Assembly: GCA_003160635.1 (NCBI GenBank)
Contig: PMLV01000070.1
Location: forward strand, 82,878 to 146,877
Direction: 5' to 3'
Length of the DNA: 64,000 bases
Origin: Acidimicrobiaceae bacterium
GTDB taxonomy: Bacteria; Actinomycetota; Acidimicrobiia; Acidimicrobiales; RAAP-2
In this document: positions 19,620 to 29,237 of the stretch, one piece after another
Layout: the number at the start of each line of letters is the position of its first letter
Position numbering within the stretch: position 1 is the first letter of the stretch
The notes under the pieces: generated by a model
The model's database searches: none
The model's input: only the letters and a program-made list of their open reading frames with translations
What the model was told of the DNA's origin: nothing
Position numbers and translations under genes: made by a program

Positions 19620-20785
19620 GAGCCCTCCTTTCCGAGGACGACGGTCCCCATGCACGAGAGGTTGCCGCCTGAGCCGCTTGCCACGGCAATCTTGCAATCG
19701 GGAACCTGTGCCGCACCGGCGTGTCCTCGGAGTTGGCGTACTGCCTCGATCAACAGAAAGATTCCTCGTCGACCAGGGTGACAGGACGAGAGCCCACCGC
19801 CATCCGTGTTCGTGGGAAGTTCTCCTGTCGTTGTCAGGAGCCCACTCTTTATGAGATCCCCACCCTCACCCTTCTTGCAGAAACCGAGATCTTCGAGCAG
19901 CAGTAGGACCGTGATGGTGAAGCTGTCATACAGTTGGAGTGTATCGACGTCAGCTGGCGAAACTCCGGCCTTGGCGAAGGCCAGCGGACCCGTGATGGCG
20001 GCCGCCGTGGTCGTCAGGGAGGGCATCTGGCTCATGCTCCAGTGGGTCTGGGCGGCGGCCGCTCCGAGAACGTAGACAGGTGCCTGCCGAAGGTCCTTGG
20101 CCCGTTCCTCCGTCGTCATCAATACCGCGCCACCTCCGTCGGTGATGATGCAGCAGTCGAGCAGGTGAAGTGGGTCGGAGATCATTCGTGATGCGAGGAC
20201 ATCATCGACGGTGATGGGAGTCTGGTACATGGCATCGGGATTGAGTGATGCGTTCTGGCGGATGTCGACCGCAATCTGCGCCAAAGCCTCGGAGGTCGTC
20301 CCAAACTCATGCATGTGCCGCATGGCTGAAAGCGCATAGTTGCTGACGAGCGGGCTTCCATACGGCATGTCGAATTGCAAGGCTCCCCGCTGTCGCCCGT
20401 CGCCGGAATTGCCGAAGAGCTGGGTACCAAGGGTACGCCCCATGCGGGACAGGAAATCCGACCCATACGTGATGAGGACAGTGTCGCACTCGCCGTGTTC
20501 GATGGCCGCGGCTGCGTGTTGGACGTAGTACTCAAAGACCGCACCACCCGTGTCGGTGCCGTCGATGTAGCGATGGTCGATGCCGAGGATCTCGGCCATC
20601 GTCGCCGCGTCGTCCAGTCCGTAGGTTCCCACACACATCAGGCCATCGATGTCCTGCTTCGCAATTCCGGAGTCGTCGAGAGCCCTGCGTATCGCTAAGC
20701 CGTGATGGCCGATGGAATCGAGATGGGGCGTCTTCGGAAAATCGCTCAATCCGATGCCGGCAATGACCGCGGTTCGAGACCCCAA
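19616..20785 (-). CDS. thiolase-like protein (SCP2/Ltp2-like)
   Basis: AVIAGIGLSDFPKTP..LQLYDSFTITVLLLLEDLGFCKKGEGG..TNTDGGGLSSCHPGRRG. Confidence 0.88.
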   Translation of the reverse strand: MGSRTAVIAGIGLSDFPKTPHLDSIGHHGLAIRRALDDSGIAKQDIDGLMCVGTYGLDDAATMAEILGIDHRYIDGTDTGGAVFEYYVQHAAAAIEHGECDTVLITYGSDFLSRMGRTLGTQLFGNSGDGRQRGALQFDMPYGSPLVSNYALSAMRHMHEFGTTSEALAQIAVDIRQNASLNPDAMYQTPITVDDVLASRMISDPLHLLDCCIITDGGGAVLMTTEERAKDLRQAPVYVLGAAAAQTHWSMSQMPSLTTTAAAITGPLAFAKAGVSPADVDTLQLYDSFTITVLLLLEDLGFCKKGEGGDLIKSGLLTTTGELPTNTDGGGLSSCHPGRRGIFLLIEAVRQLRGHAGAAQVPDCKIAVASGSGGNLSCMGTVVLGKEGS

Positions 20786-20910
20786 TGGTTCACCTCGTTC
20801 TGAGAGTAGGGAAGTGCCAATGCGATGAGACGTGGATGGGACGGCACCGCCAGCGGAGGCGATGGTAGGGGTGCGACAGGCAATCGGTCAATCGGGGCCA
20901 TTCTTGTCGT

Positions 20911-22593
20911 TCAGTGTTGCGCGTTGATCCACTGGTCACGCAAGACGAACTTTTGGATCTTCCCCGTCGGCGTGAGGGGTAATGAGTCGACGAATTCGAC
21001 AGAGGCCGGAACCTTGTACGAGGCGAGTTGGGTCCGGCAATAGTCGAGAAGCTCCTGTTCGCTTGCCTCGGTGCCGGGTTGGCGCAGCACAAATGCCACG
21101 CCCACTTCTCCTTGAATCGGGTGGGGGACCCCGATCACGGCCGAGCCAGCGACGTCGTCGCGTTCATTGAGGACCACTTCGATTTCGGCTGGATAGACGT
21201 TCGCACCGCCACGCTTGAAGGCATCGACGCCGCGTCCCATGATGGAGAGGTAGCCGCGCGCATCGGCGCTGGCCAGATCTCCCGTGTTCAGCCATCCATC
21301 GACAATCGACGTCATTGTGGCCTCGGGGTTTCCCAGGTATCCCTTCGTCACGTTCGGTCCCCGGATCCACAACACACCCACCTCTCCGGGCGCCACGACG
21401 TTACCGCTCTCGGGATCACGCAACTCGATGTCGTTATCGGGAGCGGCGTGGCCAACGGTCGAGATGATGTCTTCCAGCGGATCACCGAGGTCGGTCCAGG
21501 TGCTCGCGATGACGGCCTCGGTGAGGCCGTACGAGGACACCAGATCGGCGTTGGGCATCCGCTCACAGATGCGCTGGACCAGCCCGTCGATGCCCGATGA
21601 CCCGCCGATCTGCACGATCCGCATGCTGCTCAGATCGCAGTTGTCGGCGTTTGGGTGGGCCAGCGCCAGTTCGTAGTGGGTGGGCACACCCTGCAGGTGG
21701 GTGCACTTGTATGTCACGAGGTGCTCCAGGAAGCGAGTGGGATCGAACTGATCGTCGAGAACGATCATGGAACCGGCCAGAAGGGGGACCAGGGCATTCA
21801 TGGTGCACCCGAACGTCCAGAACAGCGGTGAGGCAAGGATCGAGCGGTCGCCTGGCCCCAATCCGATGTGCGAGACCCAATGCGCCAGATGATCGACAAT
21901 TGCGCCATGCGTAAGGACCGCGCCCTTGGGTACTCCTGTCGTTCCGGATGTGAACATGATCAGGGCGACGTCGTCGCTCGTGACGATGTTCTCGGGGATG
22001 TTCTCCGGGCCGGCGGATTGACCTGAGGCGATGATCTCGGCCCAGGGGATGGCACCTTTGGGCCACTCGCCTTCGCCGACCCCGATCACTTGGCGCAGTG
22101 CCGGGAATTTGCTGCTCTGCCATTCTCCGACGGGAGCGTCGTAGATCTCGGGGACCAGGGATTGCAACAAGGGCCGCGTGTCGTGACCGACAACGTTTCC
22201 GCCCCACACGAGCAGGTTCATCTCTGACTTGCTCACGATGTGGTCGAGCTCACGGGCCCGTAATGCCGTATTCAGGGGAACCAGGGCGGCGCCCAGCGCG
22301 GTGACTGCATATTCGATCTGAAGCCATTCGAACGCGTTACCCAGGAAGAGGCCAACCCGATCGCCTTCGGCAATCCCGAGAGCCTCGAGTCCGGCCGCGA
22401 TGGCCGCGACGTTGCTCATGAGGTCGGCGAAGGTTCGCACCTCCCCCTTGAAGGCCATCCAGGGCTCGTCGGCGAAGCGGCGTCCAGCCTGTGACAGCAC
22501 GGCCGGAATGGTCGAGGGGCCTAACTCCGTCGACCAGCATGAAGGAATTGTCGTTTCCTGGCCACTGGACCGACGTGCGTCTTTGCCTGCCAT
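20911..22593 (-). CDS. AMP-dependent acyl-CoA synthetase/ligase
   Basis: IMFTSGTTGVPKGAVLTHGAI; GWLNTGDLASADARGYLSIMGR; PLTPTGKIQKFVLRD. Confidence 0.92.
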   Translation of the reverse strand: MAGKDARRSSGQETTIPSCWSTELGPSTIPAVLSQAGRRFADEPWMAFKGEVRTFADLMSNVAAIAAGLEALGIAEGDRVGLFLGNAFEWLQIEYAVTALGAALVPLNTALRARELDHIVSKSEMNLLVWGGNVVGHDTRPLLQSLVPEIYDAPVGEWQSSKFPALRQVIGVGEGEWPKGAIPWAEIIASGQSAGPENIPENIVTSDDVALIMFTSGTTGVPKGAVLTHGAIVDHLAHWVSHIGLGPGDRSILASPLFWTFGCTMNALVPLLAGSMIVLDDQFDPTRFLEHLVTYKCTHLQGVPTHYELALAHPNADNCDLSSMRIVQIGGSSGIDGLVQRICERMPNADLVSSYGLTEAVIASTWTDLGDPLEDIISTVGHAAPDNDIELRDPESGNVVAPGEVGVLWIRGPNVTKGYLGNPEATMTSIVDGWLNTGDLASADARGYLSIMGRGVDAFKRGGANVYPAEIEVVLNERDDVAGSAVIGVPHPIQGEVGVAFVLRQPGTEASEQELLDYCRTQLASYKVPASVEFVDSLPLTPTGKIQKFVLRDQWINAQH

Positions 22594-22762
22594 CCAATCT
22601 CCTCGCTCCCGAACCCTGGGCGGCAGGCGAAGGTAACGGTTGTAACCCCGCCGGGTTCCTTCACCCGGCCTCTCCAGATGGAGTGCAGAGGCACCGCATG
22701 CCGTACTGCTCTAGGGTCTAACATTGCATAGATAGGAAGATCTCGCAAGTAGAGAGTCGGCC

Positions 22763-23971
22763 ATGCCGGCTTGGCAGCCAGGGCAATTGAGAGGGGTTCG
22801 GTTGGGCTTCAACACCGCCATCGTGGGCATCGGGCAGTCGGAATTCTCCAAGCACCTCGAACCCACAGAGGAGGAGTTGGCGGTACGGGCCATTTTGGCA
22901 GCCCTCGAGGATGCCGGCATCGAGGCGAGTGAGGTCGACGCTCTTTCCTCGTTCACCATGGAGGCCACCGAGGAGGTCGCCGTCGCCAAGAACCTCGGCT
23001 TGGGGGATATCACGTTCTTCTCGAAGATCGGCTATGGCGGAGGGGGGGGTTGCGGGACGATCGGCCATCTGAGCCTGGCCATCGCGGGAGGCGTTTCTCA
23101 CGTCGGCGTCGCGTGGCGCTCCAGGAAGAGAGGGTCCGGAGTCCGACCCTGGGCCGCCGGGCCGGGGGGCCTGCGGATCCCGGGTTCCGAGCAGGTCACG
23201 GCAGCCACGTGGGCTCGCCCGTTCGGCTTGTTGCGCCCGGTGGACGAGATCGCCGTGCTGACCCGAAGGTACATGCACGAAACTGGCGCGACGCGGGAAC
23301 ATCTGGCTGAAGTGGCAATGTCGATTCGTGCCAATGCAAATCGCAACCCGGCTGCAATGATGCACGACCGACTGATGTCGCTCGACGACTACATGAACGC
23401 GCGATGGATCAGTGAGCCGCTCTGTCTGTTCGACAACTGCCTGGAGACGGACGGCGCGTTGGCGGTCGTCGTCACGTCGACGGAACGGGCCAAGGATTGC
23501 CGAAGGGCTCCGGTGTTCGTTGACTCGTTCGCACAGGCGATTCCTCAACAACATCATCACATGGTGAATTTCTGGGCCGAGGACCCCATCGGAGCCCCGG
23601 CGCGCGCGTGTGCGGCAGCCCTTTGGCGGCAATCAGAGCTGCAGCCACAGGACATAGATGTCGTGCAGATCTATGACGCGTTCACCCCTCTGGTGCTGAT
23701 TTCGCTGGAGAACTACGGCTTCTGCGGTCGCGGCGAAGCGCCGGGCTTCATCGAAGGCGGGACCATTCGATACGGCGGGAAACTTCCGGTCAATACGAGT
23801 GGGGGAGGTCTGTCCGAGGCGTACGTGCACGGGATGAACCTCATCACCGAAGGAGTACGGCAGATGCGGGGTGACTCGACATCGCAAGTGGTGGACGCCA
23901 CTGCGTGCCTGGTGACGTCGGGTGAAGGGGTGCCGACCAGCGCCCTCATTCTTCGAAGTGAGGAGAGCTGA
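22763..23971 (+). CDS. thiolase-like protein
   Basis: TAIVGIGQSEFSKHL..QIYDAFTPLVLISLENYGFCGRGEA..NTSGGGLSEAYVHG; paralogue of 43626. Confidence 0.88.
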   Translation: MPAWQPGQLRGVRLGFNTAIVGIGQSEFSKHLEPTEEELAVRAILAALEDAGIEASEVDALSSFTMEATEEVAVAKNLGLGDITFFSKIGYGGGGGCGTIGHLSLAIAGGVSHVGVAWRSRKRGSGVRPWAAGPGGLRIPGSEQVTAATWARPFGLLRPVDEIAVLTRRYMHETGATREHLAEVAMSIRANANRNPAAMMHDRLMSLDDYMNARWISEPLCLFDNCLETDGALAVVVTSTERAKDCRRAPVFVDSFAQAIPQQHHHMVNFWAEDPIGAPARACAAALWRQSELQPQDIDVVQIYDAFTPLVLISLENYGFCGRGEAPGFIEGGTIRYGGKLPVNTSGGGLSEAYVHGMNLITEGVRQMRGDSTSQVVDATACLVTSGEGVPTSALILRSEES

Positions 23972-23972
23972 G

Positions 23973-24410
23973 ATGACTGCCGCGTTCAGCCCTATGGAGG
24001 ACCCGGAGACGGCACCATTCTTCGAAGCGGCACGGCGCGGGGAGCTGCGGATTCAGGCGTGCACGAACTGCGCGCGCCTGCGGTTTCCGCCACGCCCCAT
24101 GTGCCCGTGGTGCCATTCCTTGGATTCGGAATGGCAGCGCCAATCGGGACGAGGCCGCATCTGGTCATTCGCAGTGCCCCACCCACCGCTGCTGCCGCCG
24201 TTCGCCGAAGAGGCACCCTACGTCGTGGCGGTGATCGAGCTCGACGAGGACCCTCTGATCCGGCTGGTTGGCAATATCGTTCGCGAGGTCGACGGGTCAA
24301 TCGGTGTCGTTCCCAGCTCCGAGCTCAGTATCGGGGCGGGCGTGACGGCCGTCTTCGGAAAGAGTATCGAGGGCTTCCCCGTGCCACAGTGGGTGATGAG
24401 CGCCAACTGA
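23973..24410 (+). CDS. DUF35 / Zn-ribbon OB-fold protein
   Basis: FFEAARRGELRIQACTNCARLRFPPRPMCPWCHSLDSEWQRQSGRGRIWSF; ATG 23973 directly follows thiolase stop. Confidence 0.88.
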   Translation: MTAAFSPMEDPETAPFFEAARRGELRIQACTNCARLRFPPRPMCPWCHSLDSEWQRQSGRGRIWSFAVPHPPLLPPFAEEAPYVVAVIELDEDPLIRLVGNIVREVDGSIGVVPSSELSIGAGVTAVFGKSIEGFPVPQWVMSAN

Positions 24411-24440
24411 AGGCACCCGGGCTCACCGATTGAAGATGCA

Positions 24441-25082
24441 TCAGCCCGCCGCTTCGGCGCGTTGCAATCGCTCACATATCTCGGCGCGCACCAGGGGGTC
24501 CAACGCGGCGATCCGTTGTGCTGACTCCGTGGCGGCCTGTCGTAAGTCGGGCAGGGGAACGGCGCGGGTGGCCAATCCGAGCTCCACGGCCTCACGGGCA
24601 TCGAATCGGCGACCGGTAAGGCAGAGCTCCCTGGCTTGGCGAACACCGACGGCCCGTGGCAGCCGGTCGTAGAGCCCCCAGGTGGCGACGAAGCCCAAGC
24701 CCGCATGCGTGTCCGCGAAGACAGCCTCGTGGGCCGCGATGATGAAGTCACAGGCGAGGGCCAGTTCGAGACCCCCGCCGATGCATGCGCCGTTGACGGC
24801 GGCGATGACCGGCGTCGAGCAGCGTGCAATGTCCGTGGCCGGGTCGGACGAGAAATGTGCCGACTCCGTTTCGGACAAGCTCTTGAGATCGACCCCGGCG
24901 CAGAAGGCCGGCCCTTCTCCCGTGAGAACGATGCACCCGATGTCACTGTCGGAATCCGCCTCTTCGAGGCTCTCGGAGAGTTCCCTTCGCAGTGCCGGGT
25001 TGAGCGCGTTGCGGGCCTCCGGTCGATTGAGGCTGAGATGCGCTACGCCACCTTCGTTCCAACACAACAGCGTCTCTTCCAT
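24441..25082 (-). CDS. enoyl-CoA hydratase/isomerase (crotonase), short C-terminus
   Basis: LNRPEARNALN..GPAFCAGVDLKSL..NGACIGGGLELALACDF..FADTHAGLGFVATWGLYDRLPRAVG. Confidence 0.9.
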   Translation of the reverse strand: MEETLLCWNEGGVAHLSLNRPEARNALNPALRRELSESLEEADSDSDIGCIVLTGEGPAFCAGVDLKSLSETESAHFSSDPATDIARCSTPVIAAVNGACIGGGLELALACDFIIAAHEAVFADTHAGLGFVATWGLYDRLPRAVGVRQARELCLTGRRFDAREAVELGLATRAVPLPDLRQAATESAQRIAALDPLVRAEICERLQRAEAAG

Positions 25083-25251
25083 TACTCATCGGGTCCTTTT
25101 CAGAGGCATGTCACGCGTTCGTGCATGCAACGTACGTAGCCTTGTTGCGAAGGAGCGCATCCGGGTGAGGAATTCCCCCGGATGGATCCGATCGCGGCCT
25201 TCAGCTGGGGGTGCGCTGGGCGTCGCCATCCTTTCGGTACAATCAATGTAT

Positions 25252-26109
25252 ATGAATGCCCTCAAGCCGATGGAAGACGGGATGGACGGCGCGCCGCAAC
25301 GGGGATCGGGTCGAGGAGCCCAGCTTCGCCAGCCCCGGATCGCGGACCTCATCGCGTCCCGCTTGCGGAGCCGGATTGTGAACGGCGAGATCGCTGACGG
25401 CAAGCTTCTTCCCAAGCAGGACGAACTTCTCGAAGAATTCGAGGTGAGCCGTCCGTCCCTGCGCGAGGCGCTCCGCATCCTCGAGACAGAAGGTCTGATC
25501 ACGGTGCGCCGGGGCAATATGGGTGGCGCGGTGGTGCATGCGCCCAAGCCCGAAGCAGCTGCCTTCATGATGGGCCTTGTCCTCCAAGCAGGCAGTGTGC
25601 CGCTCAGCGACTTGGCGGAGGCCCTGGCCCGGCTCGAACCGGCCTGTGCTGCAGCGTGCGCCGACCGTCCTGACCGGGCACAGACCACGGTGCCGGTTCT
25701 CAGGGCCTCCATAGAGGAGGGCGCCGAAAACATCGACAACGCCATGGCCTTCACCCAGATTGCCCACCGTTTTCACGACGAACTGGTCGGGCAATGCGGC
25801 AACGAAACTCTTCGGCTGACGGTCGGAACACTGGTCACGCTGTGGTCTACCCAGGAGTCGGCTTGGGCGGAGGGGGCCGAGGCGAGACACGCGTTTCCCG
25901 ATCGCCACCTGCGCCTCGCCGCATTGCGGGCCCACCGCAAGCTCGTTGACGCCATCGAGCGGGGGGACGCGAACGATGCGGCACGCATCGCGTATGCCCA
26001 CATGGAAGCGAGCCAGATCCATGTCCTGGGCGAGCAAGGCAGTCAGAGCGTGTCGGTGACCCAGCGGAGCGACGCCCCTCGCGGCATTGTGTCCGGCATC
26101 CGCCTCTAG
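25252..26109 (+). CDS. FadR/GntR-family transcriptional regulator
   Basis: QPRIADLIASRLRSRIVNGEIADGKLLPKQDELLEEFEVSRPSLREALRILETEGLITVRRG; TACAAT at 25238-25243 suggests a leaderless transcript. Confidence 0.9.
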   Translation: MNALKPMEDGMDGAPQRGSGRGAQLRQPRIADLIASRLRSRIVNGEIADGKLLPKQDELLEEFEVSRPSLREALRILETEGLITVRRGNMGGAVVHAPKPEAAAFMMGLVLQAGSVPLSDLAEALARLEPACAAACADRPDRAQTTVPVLRASIEEGAENIDNAMAFTQIAHRFHDELVGQCGNETLRLTVGTLVTLWSTQESAWAEGAEARHAFPDRHLRLAALRAHRKLVDAIERGDANDAARIAYAHMEASQIHVLGEQGSQSVSVTQRSDAPRGIVSGIRL

Positions 26110-26180
26110 AGGCCCTTCGCTGCTGGCTGGTTGAATATCTGGTTGCCGCGTCCCCATGATGACGAGTAACCTATATAAGA

Positions 26181-26194
26181 TAGAACGTATTGCA
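26181..26194. promoter_or_regulatory. KstR-like operator candidate TAGAACGTATTGCA
   Basis: Matches TnnAACnnGTTnnA except one fixed position; next to AT-rich -10-like TATATAAGAT upstream of 26221. Confidence 0.25.
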
Positions 26195-26220
26195 CGTACC
26201 GAGAAGTGTGAGGCCAGGGT

Positions 26221-27408
26221 ATGAAGAGCTCGATTCCGCCTATCGTGAGCGTGGACGACCACCTCATTGAACCACCCGGCATCTGGCAGGATCGGGTCCC
26301 GGCCAAATACAAGAGCGTCGCGCCGCGCCTTGAAACACTGCCGGCGGATGCCTTCAGCAAAGTCAACGGTGCCTATGTCGCCAGTTCGGATCCCAAGGGA
26401 CCGCCGGCAGCCTGGTGGCACTACGAAGACAAGTACTACCCCGTGATCCGTTACATCGCACAAGCTGGCTACCCGCCCGACCAGGACGACAGTCACGTGG
26501 TGACGCTGGACGACATGCGCCCGGGCTGTTGGCAGCAGAAGGCCCGCCTCGACGACATGACGCTCAACGGCGTCGAAGCGTCGCTGTGCTTCCCTAACTA
26601 CCCGCGCTTTTGTGGACAGATATTCAACGAGGCCAAGGATCATGATCTGGCCATGCTGTGTGTCAAGGCCTACAACGACTTCATGGTGGATGAATGGTGC
26701 GCGGGCAGCGGTGGACGCCTGATCCCTCTCTGCCTCATTCCCCTTTGGGACGTCGCCGCGGCGGCGGCCGAAGTGCGGCGCAATGCCGCTCGGGGTGTGC
26801 GCGCCGTCGCCTTCAGCGAGCTCCCGGCCTGGTTGAACCTCCCCAGTATCTGGAGTGGTCACTGGGACCCGTTCTTCGAGGCCTGCGAAGAGACGGGAAC
26901 GGTCATCGCCATGCACATCGGGTCGGGTACCCGCACCACGATCACCTCACCCGACGCACCTCAGGTGGTCTCGACCGTCATGATCTTCGCCAACAGTGCG
27001 GCGTCCATGGTCGATTACATGCAATCGGGCATTCTGGCGCGCTATCCAACGCTGAAACTGCTCTATGCCGAGTGCCAGATCGGGTGGATACCGTTCATCT
27101 TGGAACGAGCCGATGACGCCTGGTTGACACACCTATGGGCCCACGACGACCGTTTGTCCGGCGAATTACCCTCGAGCTACTACAAGGATCGAATTTTCAG
27201 CTGTTTCTTCAAAGACAACGTCGGCATCGACATGCTGGACCGGATCGGTGCGGACCAGGTTCTCTTCGAGACCGACTACCCGCACTCGGATGGCACCTGG
27301 CCCAATACCCCCCAGGTGGCGGAAAAGCTCTTCGGGCATCTCGACCAGGCGACGGTGGACAAGATCGCCCGCGGCAACGCGATCAAGTTGCTGGGCCTCT
27401 CGCTCTAG
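26221..27408 (+). CDS. amidohydrolase-family (amidohydro_2) hydrolase
   Basis: IVSVDDHLIEPPGIWQDRVP..AMHIGSG..FETDYPHSDGTWP. Confidence 0.9.
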   Translation: MKSSIPPIVSVDDHLIEPPGIWQDRVPAKYKSVAPRLETLPADAFSKVNGAYVASSDPKGPPAAWWHYEDKYYPVIRYIAQAGYPPDQDDSHVVTLDDMRPGCWQQKARLDDMTLNGVEASLCFPNYPRFCGQIFNEAKDHDLAMLCVKAYNDFMVDEWCAGSGGRLIPLCLIPLWDVAAAAAEVRRNAARGVRAVAFSELPAWLNLPSIWSGHWDPFFEACEETGTVIAMHIGSGTRTTITSPDAPQVVSTVMIFANSAASMVDYMQSGILARYPTLKLLYAECQIGWIPFILERADDAWLTHLWAHDDRLSGELPSSYYKDRIFSCFFKDNVGIDMLDRIGADQVLFETDYPHSDGTWPNTPQVAEKLFGHLDQATVDKIARGNAIKLLGLSL

Positions 27409-27423
27409 GAAATCGGAGCCTGC

Positions 27424-28320
27424 ATGAGTCAGTTGTGTGACGGACGTGTGGCCATCGTGACCGGGGGCGGACGGGGGATCGGGCGTTCCGAGGCCTTGTC
27501 GTTAGCCGCAGCGGGGGCCTTTGTCGTCGTCAACGACCTGGGAGGTGACCGCGACGGCACAGGCATGTCGAACGAGCCCGCGCACGAAGTCGTCGAGGAG
27601 ATACGGGCGGCAGGTGGAGAGGCGGTGGCCAACGCCGACGACGTCTCCGATTGGGAGGGTGCCGAGCGTCTCGTCACGTTGGCATTGACCACATTCGGCC
27701 GGCTCGATGTCCTGGTCAACAACGCCGGGGTGCTGCGCGACCGGATGCTGGTCAACATGGCGCCGGAGGACTGGGATCAGGTCATCCGTGTGCATTTGCG
27801 GGGCACGTTCTGTCCCACCCGCCACGCAGCCGAGTACTGGAGGAACCAGTCCAAGGCCGGCACGCCGGTGGATGCGCGTGTGATCAACACGTCTTCCTCA
27901 TCGGGGATCTATGGCAACGTCGGGCAGACGAACTACGGCACGGCCAAGGCCGGCATCGCCGCCTTCACCATCATCGCGAGCCAGGAACTCGGACGCTATG
28001 GGGTGACCGTCAACGCCGTAGCTCCGGCCGCCGCCACCCGGCTCACCCAAGATCTCGACCCTTCGGGGCAGCTCCCCCCCGAGCGTCAGGACGGGTTCGA
28101 CCCTCGTTGGCCCGCGGCAGTCGTGACGTGGTTGGCCAGTGCAGAGTCGGCGGGTGTGACGGGACGTGTCATTGAGTCGTCCGGGCTACGGCTCACCGTG
28201 GCGGAAGGGTGGACGAGGGGGCCGTCGGGAGAACCGTCCGATGACCCGGCCAAGGTGGGTGCGGTCCTGACCGATCTGGTAGCGCAAAGTCCTGCTCCTG
28301 CCGGCATGCTCGGGGTGTAG
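27424..28320 (+). CDS. SDR family oxidoreductase
   Basis: GRVAIVTGGGRGIGRSEAL..YGTAKAGIAAFT. Confidence 0.92.
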   Translation: MSQLCDGRVAIVTGGGRGIGRSEALSLAAAGAFVVVNDLGGDRDGTGMSNEPAHEVVEEIRAAGGEAVANADDVSDWEGAERLVTLALTTFGRLDVLVNNAGVLRDRMLVNMAPEDWDQVIRVHLRGTFCPTRHAAEYWRNQSKAGTPVDARVINTSSSSGIYGNVGQTNYGTAKAGIAAFTIIASQELGRYGVTVNAVAPAAATRLTQDLDPSGQLPPERQDGFDPRWPAAVVTWLASAESAGVTGRVIESSGLRLTVAEGWTRGPSGEPSDDPAKVGAVLTDLVAQSPAPAGMLGV

Positions 28321-28328
28321 ACGTCCTC

Positions 28329-29237
28329 TCAGATCCCGAGGACCGGCACCGGATCGGGGGCTTCGGCCAAGAGTTGGCTCACGGTGGGACCGACCTCGTC
28401 CGAGGTGAACCGGTGGTCCTGTGTGAAATGTGGGCCGCGGGTCCAGCCGGTGGCCAAGCCGATCGTGCCGCCGTAGACCTCGAAGACCCGTCCGGTCACG
28501 TGCGCTGATTCGGGCCCGGCCAGCCATGCCACCAGGGGTGCCACGTTCTCCGGCGCCATGGCGTCGAAGGCGCCGTCGGGCACGTCCTCCATCATGTCCG
28601 AGAACAGCTGGGCCGTCATGCGGGTCCGCCCGCCCGGGGCGATGGCGTTGACGCTGACGCCGTACCTTCCCAACTCGATTGCGGTCTCGATGGTGAAGCC
28701 GAGGATTCCCATTTTGGCCGTCGTGTAGTTGGCCTGTCCGAGATTGCCGAAGAGGCCGGCCGCCGACGACGTGTTGATCACGCGCCCATCGACGGGACGT
28801 CCCGCCTTCGATTCGCTTCGCCAATGCTGCGCGGCCTGGCGGGTCGGGCAGAAGGTGCCCCGGAGATGGACCCGGATGACGGTGTCCCAGTCGTCGTCGG
28901 AAAGGTTGACGAGCATGCGATCGCGCAGGACGCCGGCGTTGTTGACGAGGGTGTCCAAGCGGCCGAACTCGTCGAGCGCCGCCTGAACGAGACGCGCCGC
29001 CCCATCGGTGCTCGAGACATCGTCCCCGTTGGCGACGGCTCGGCCCCCGGCCGAGCGGATCTCCTCGACCACTTCCTCGGCCGGAGCGCCGGCCTTGAGC
29101 TCGCCACCCACCTCCACACCCAGGTCGTTTACCACGACCGCCGCTCCCTGGCGGGCCAGTTCGAGGGCGTGGCAGCGGCCGAAGCCCCGTCCCGCGCCGG
29201 TGACGATGGCCACACGCCCCTCGTTGCGGCCGCTCAC
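28329..29237 (-). CDS. SDR family oxidoreductase (paralogue of 18286..19191)
   Basis: MSGRNEGRVAIVTGAGRGFGRCHALELARQGA.. Confidence 0.92.
   Translation of the reverse strand: MSGRNEGRVAIVTGAGRGFGRCHALELARQGAAVVVNDLGVEVGGELKAGAPAEEVVEEIRSAGGRAVANGDDVSSTDGAARLVQAALDEFGRLDTLVNNAGVLRDRMLVNLSDDDWDTVIRVHLRGTFCPTRQAAQHWRSESKAGRPVDGRVINTSSAAGLFGNLGQANYTTAKMGILGFTIETAIELGRYGVSVNAIAPGGRTRMTAQLFSDMMEDVPDGAFDAMAPENVAPLVAWLAGPESAHVTGRVFEVYGGTIGLATGWTRGPHFTQDHRFTSDEVGPTVSQLLAEAPDPVPVLGI

Noticed and set aside
25243-26916. 557-aa minus-strand ORF
   Set aside because: Antisense to GntR regulator and amidohydrolase; no motif support.
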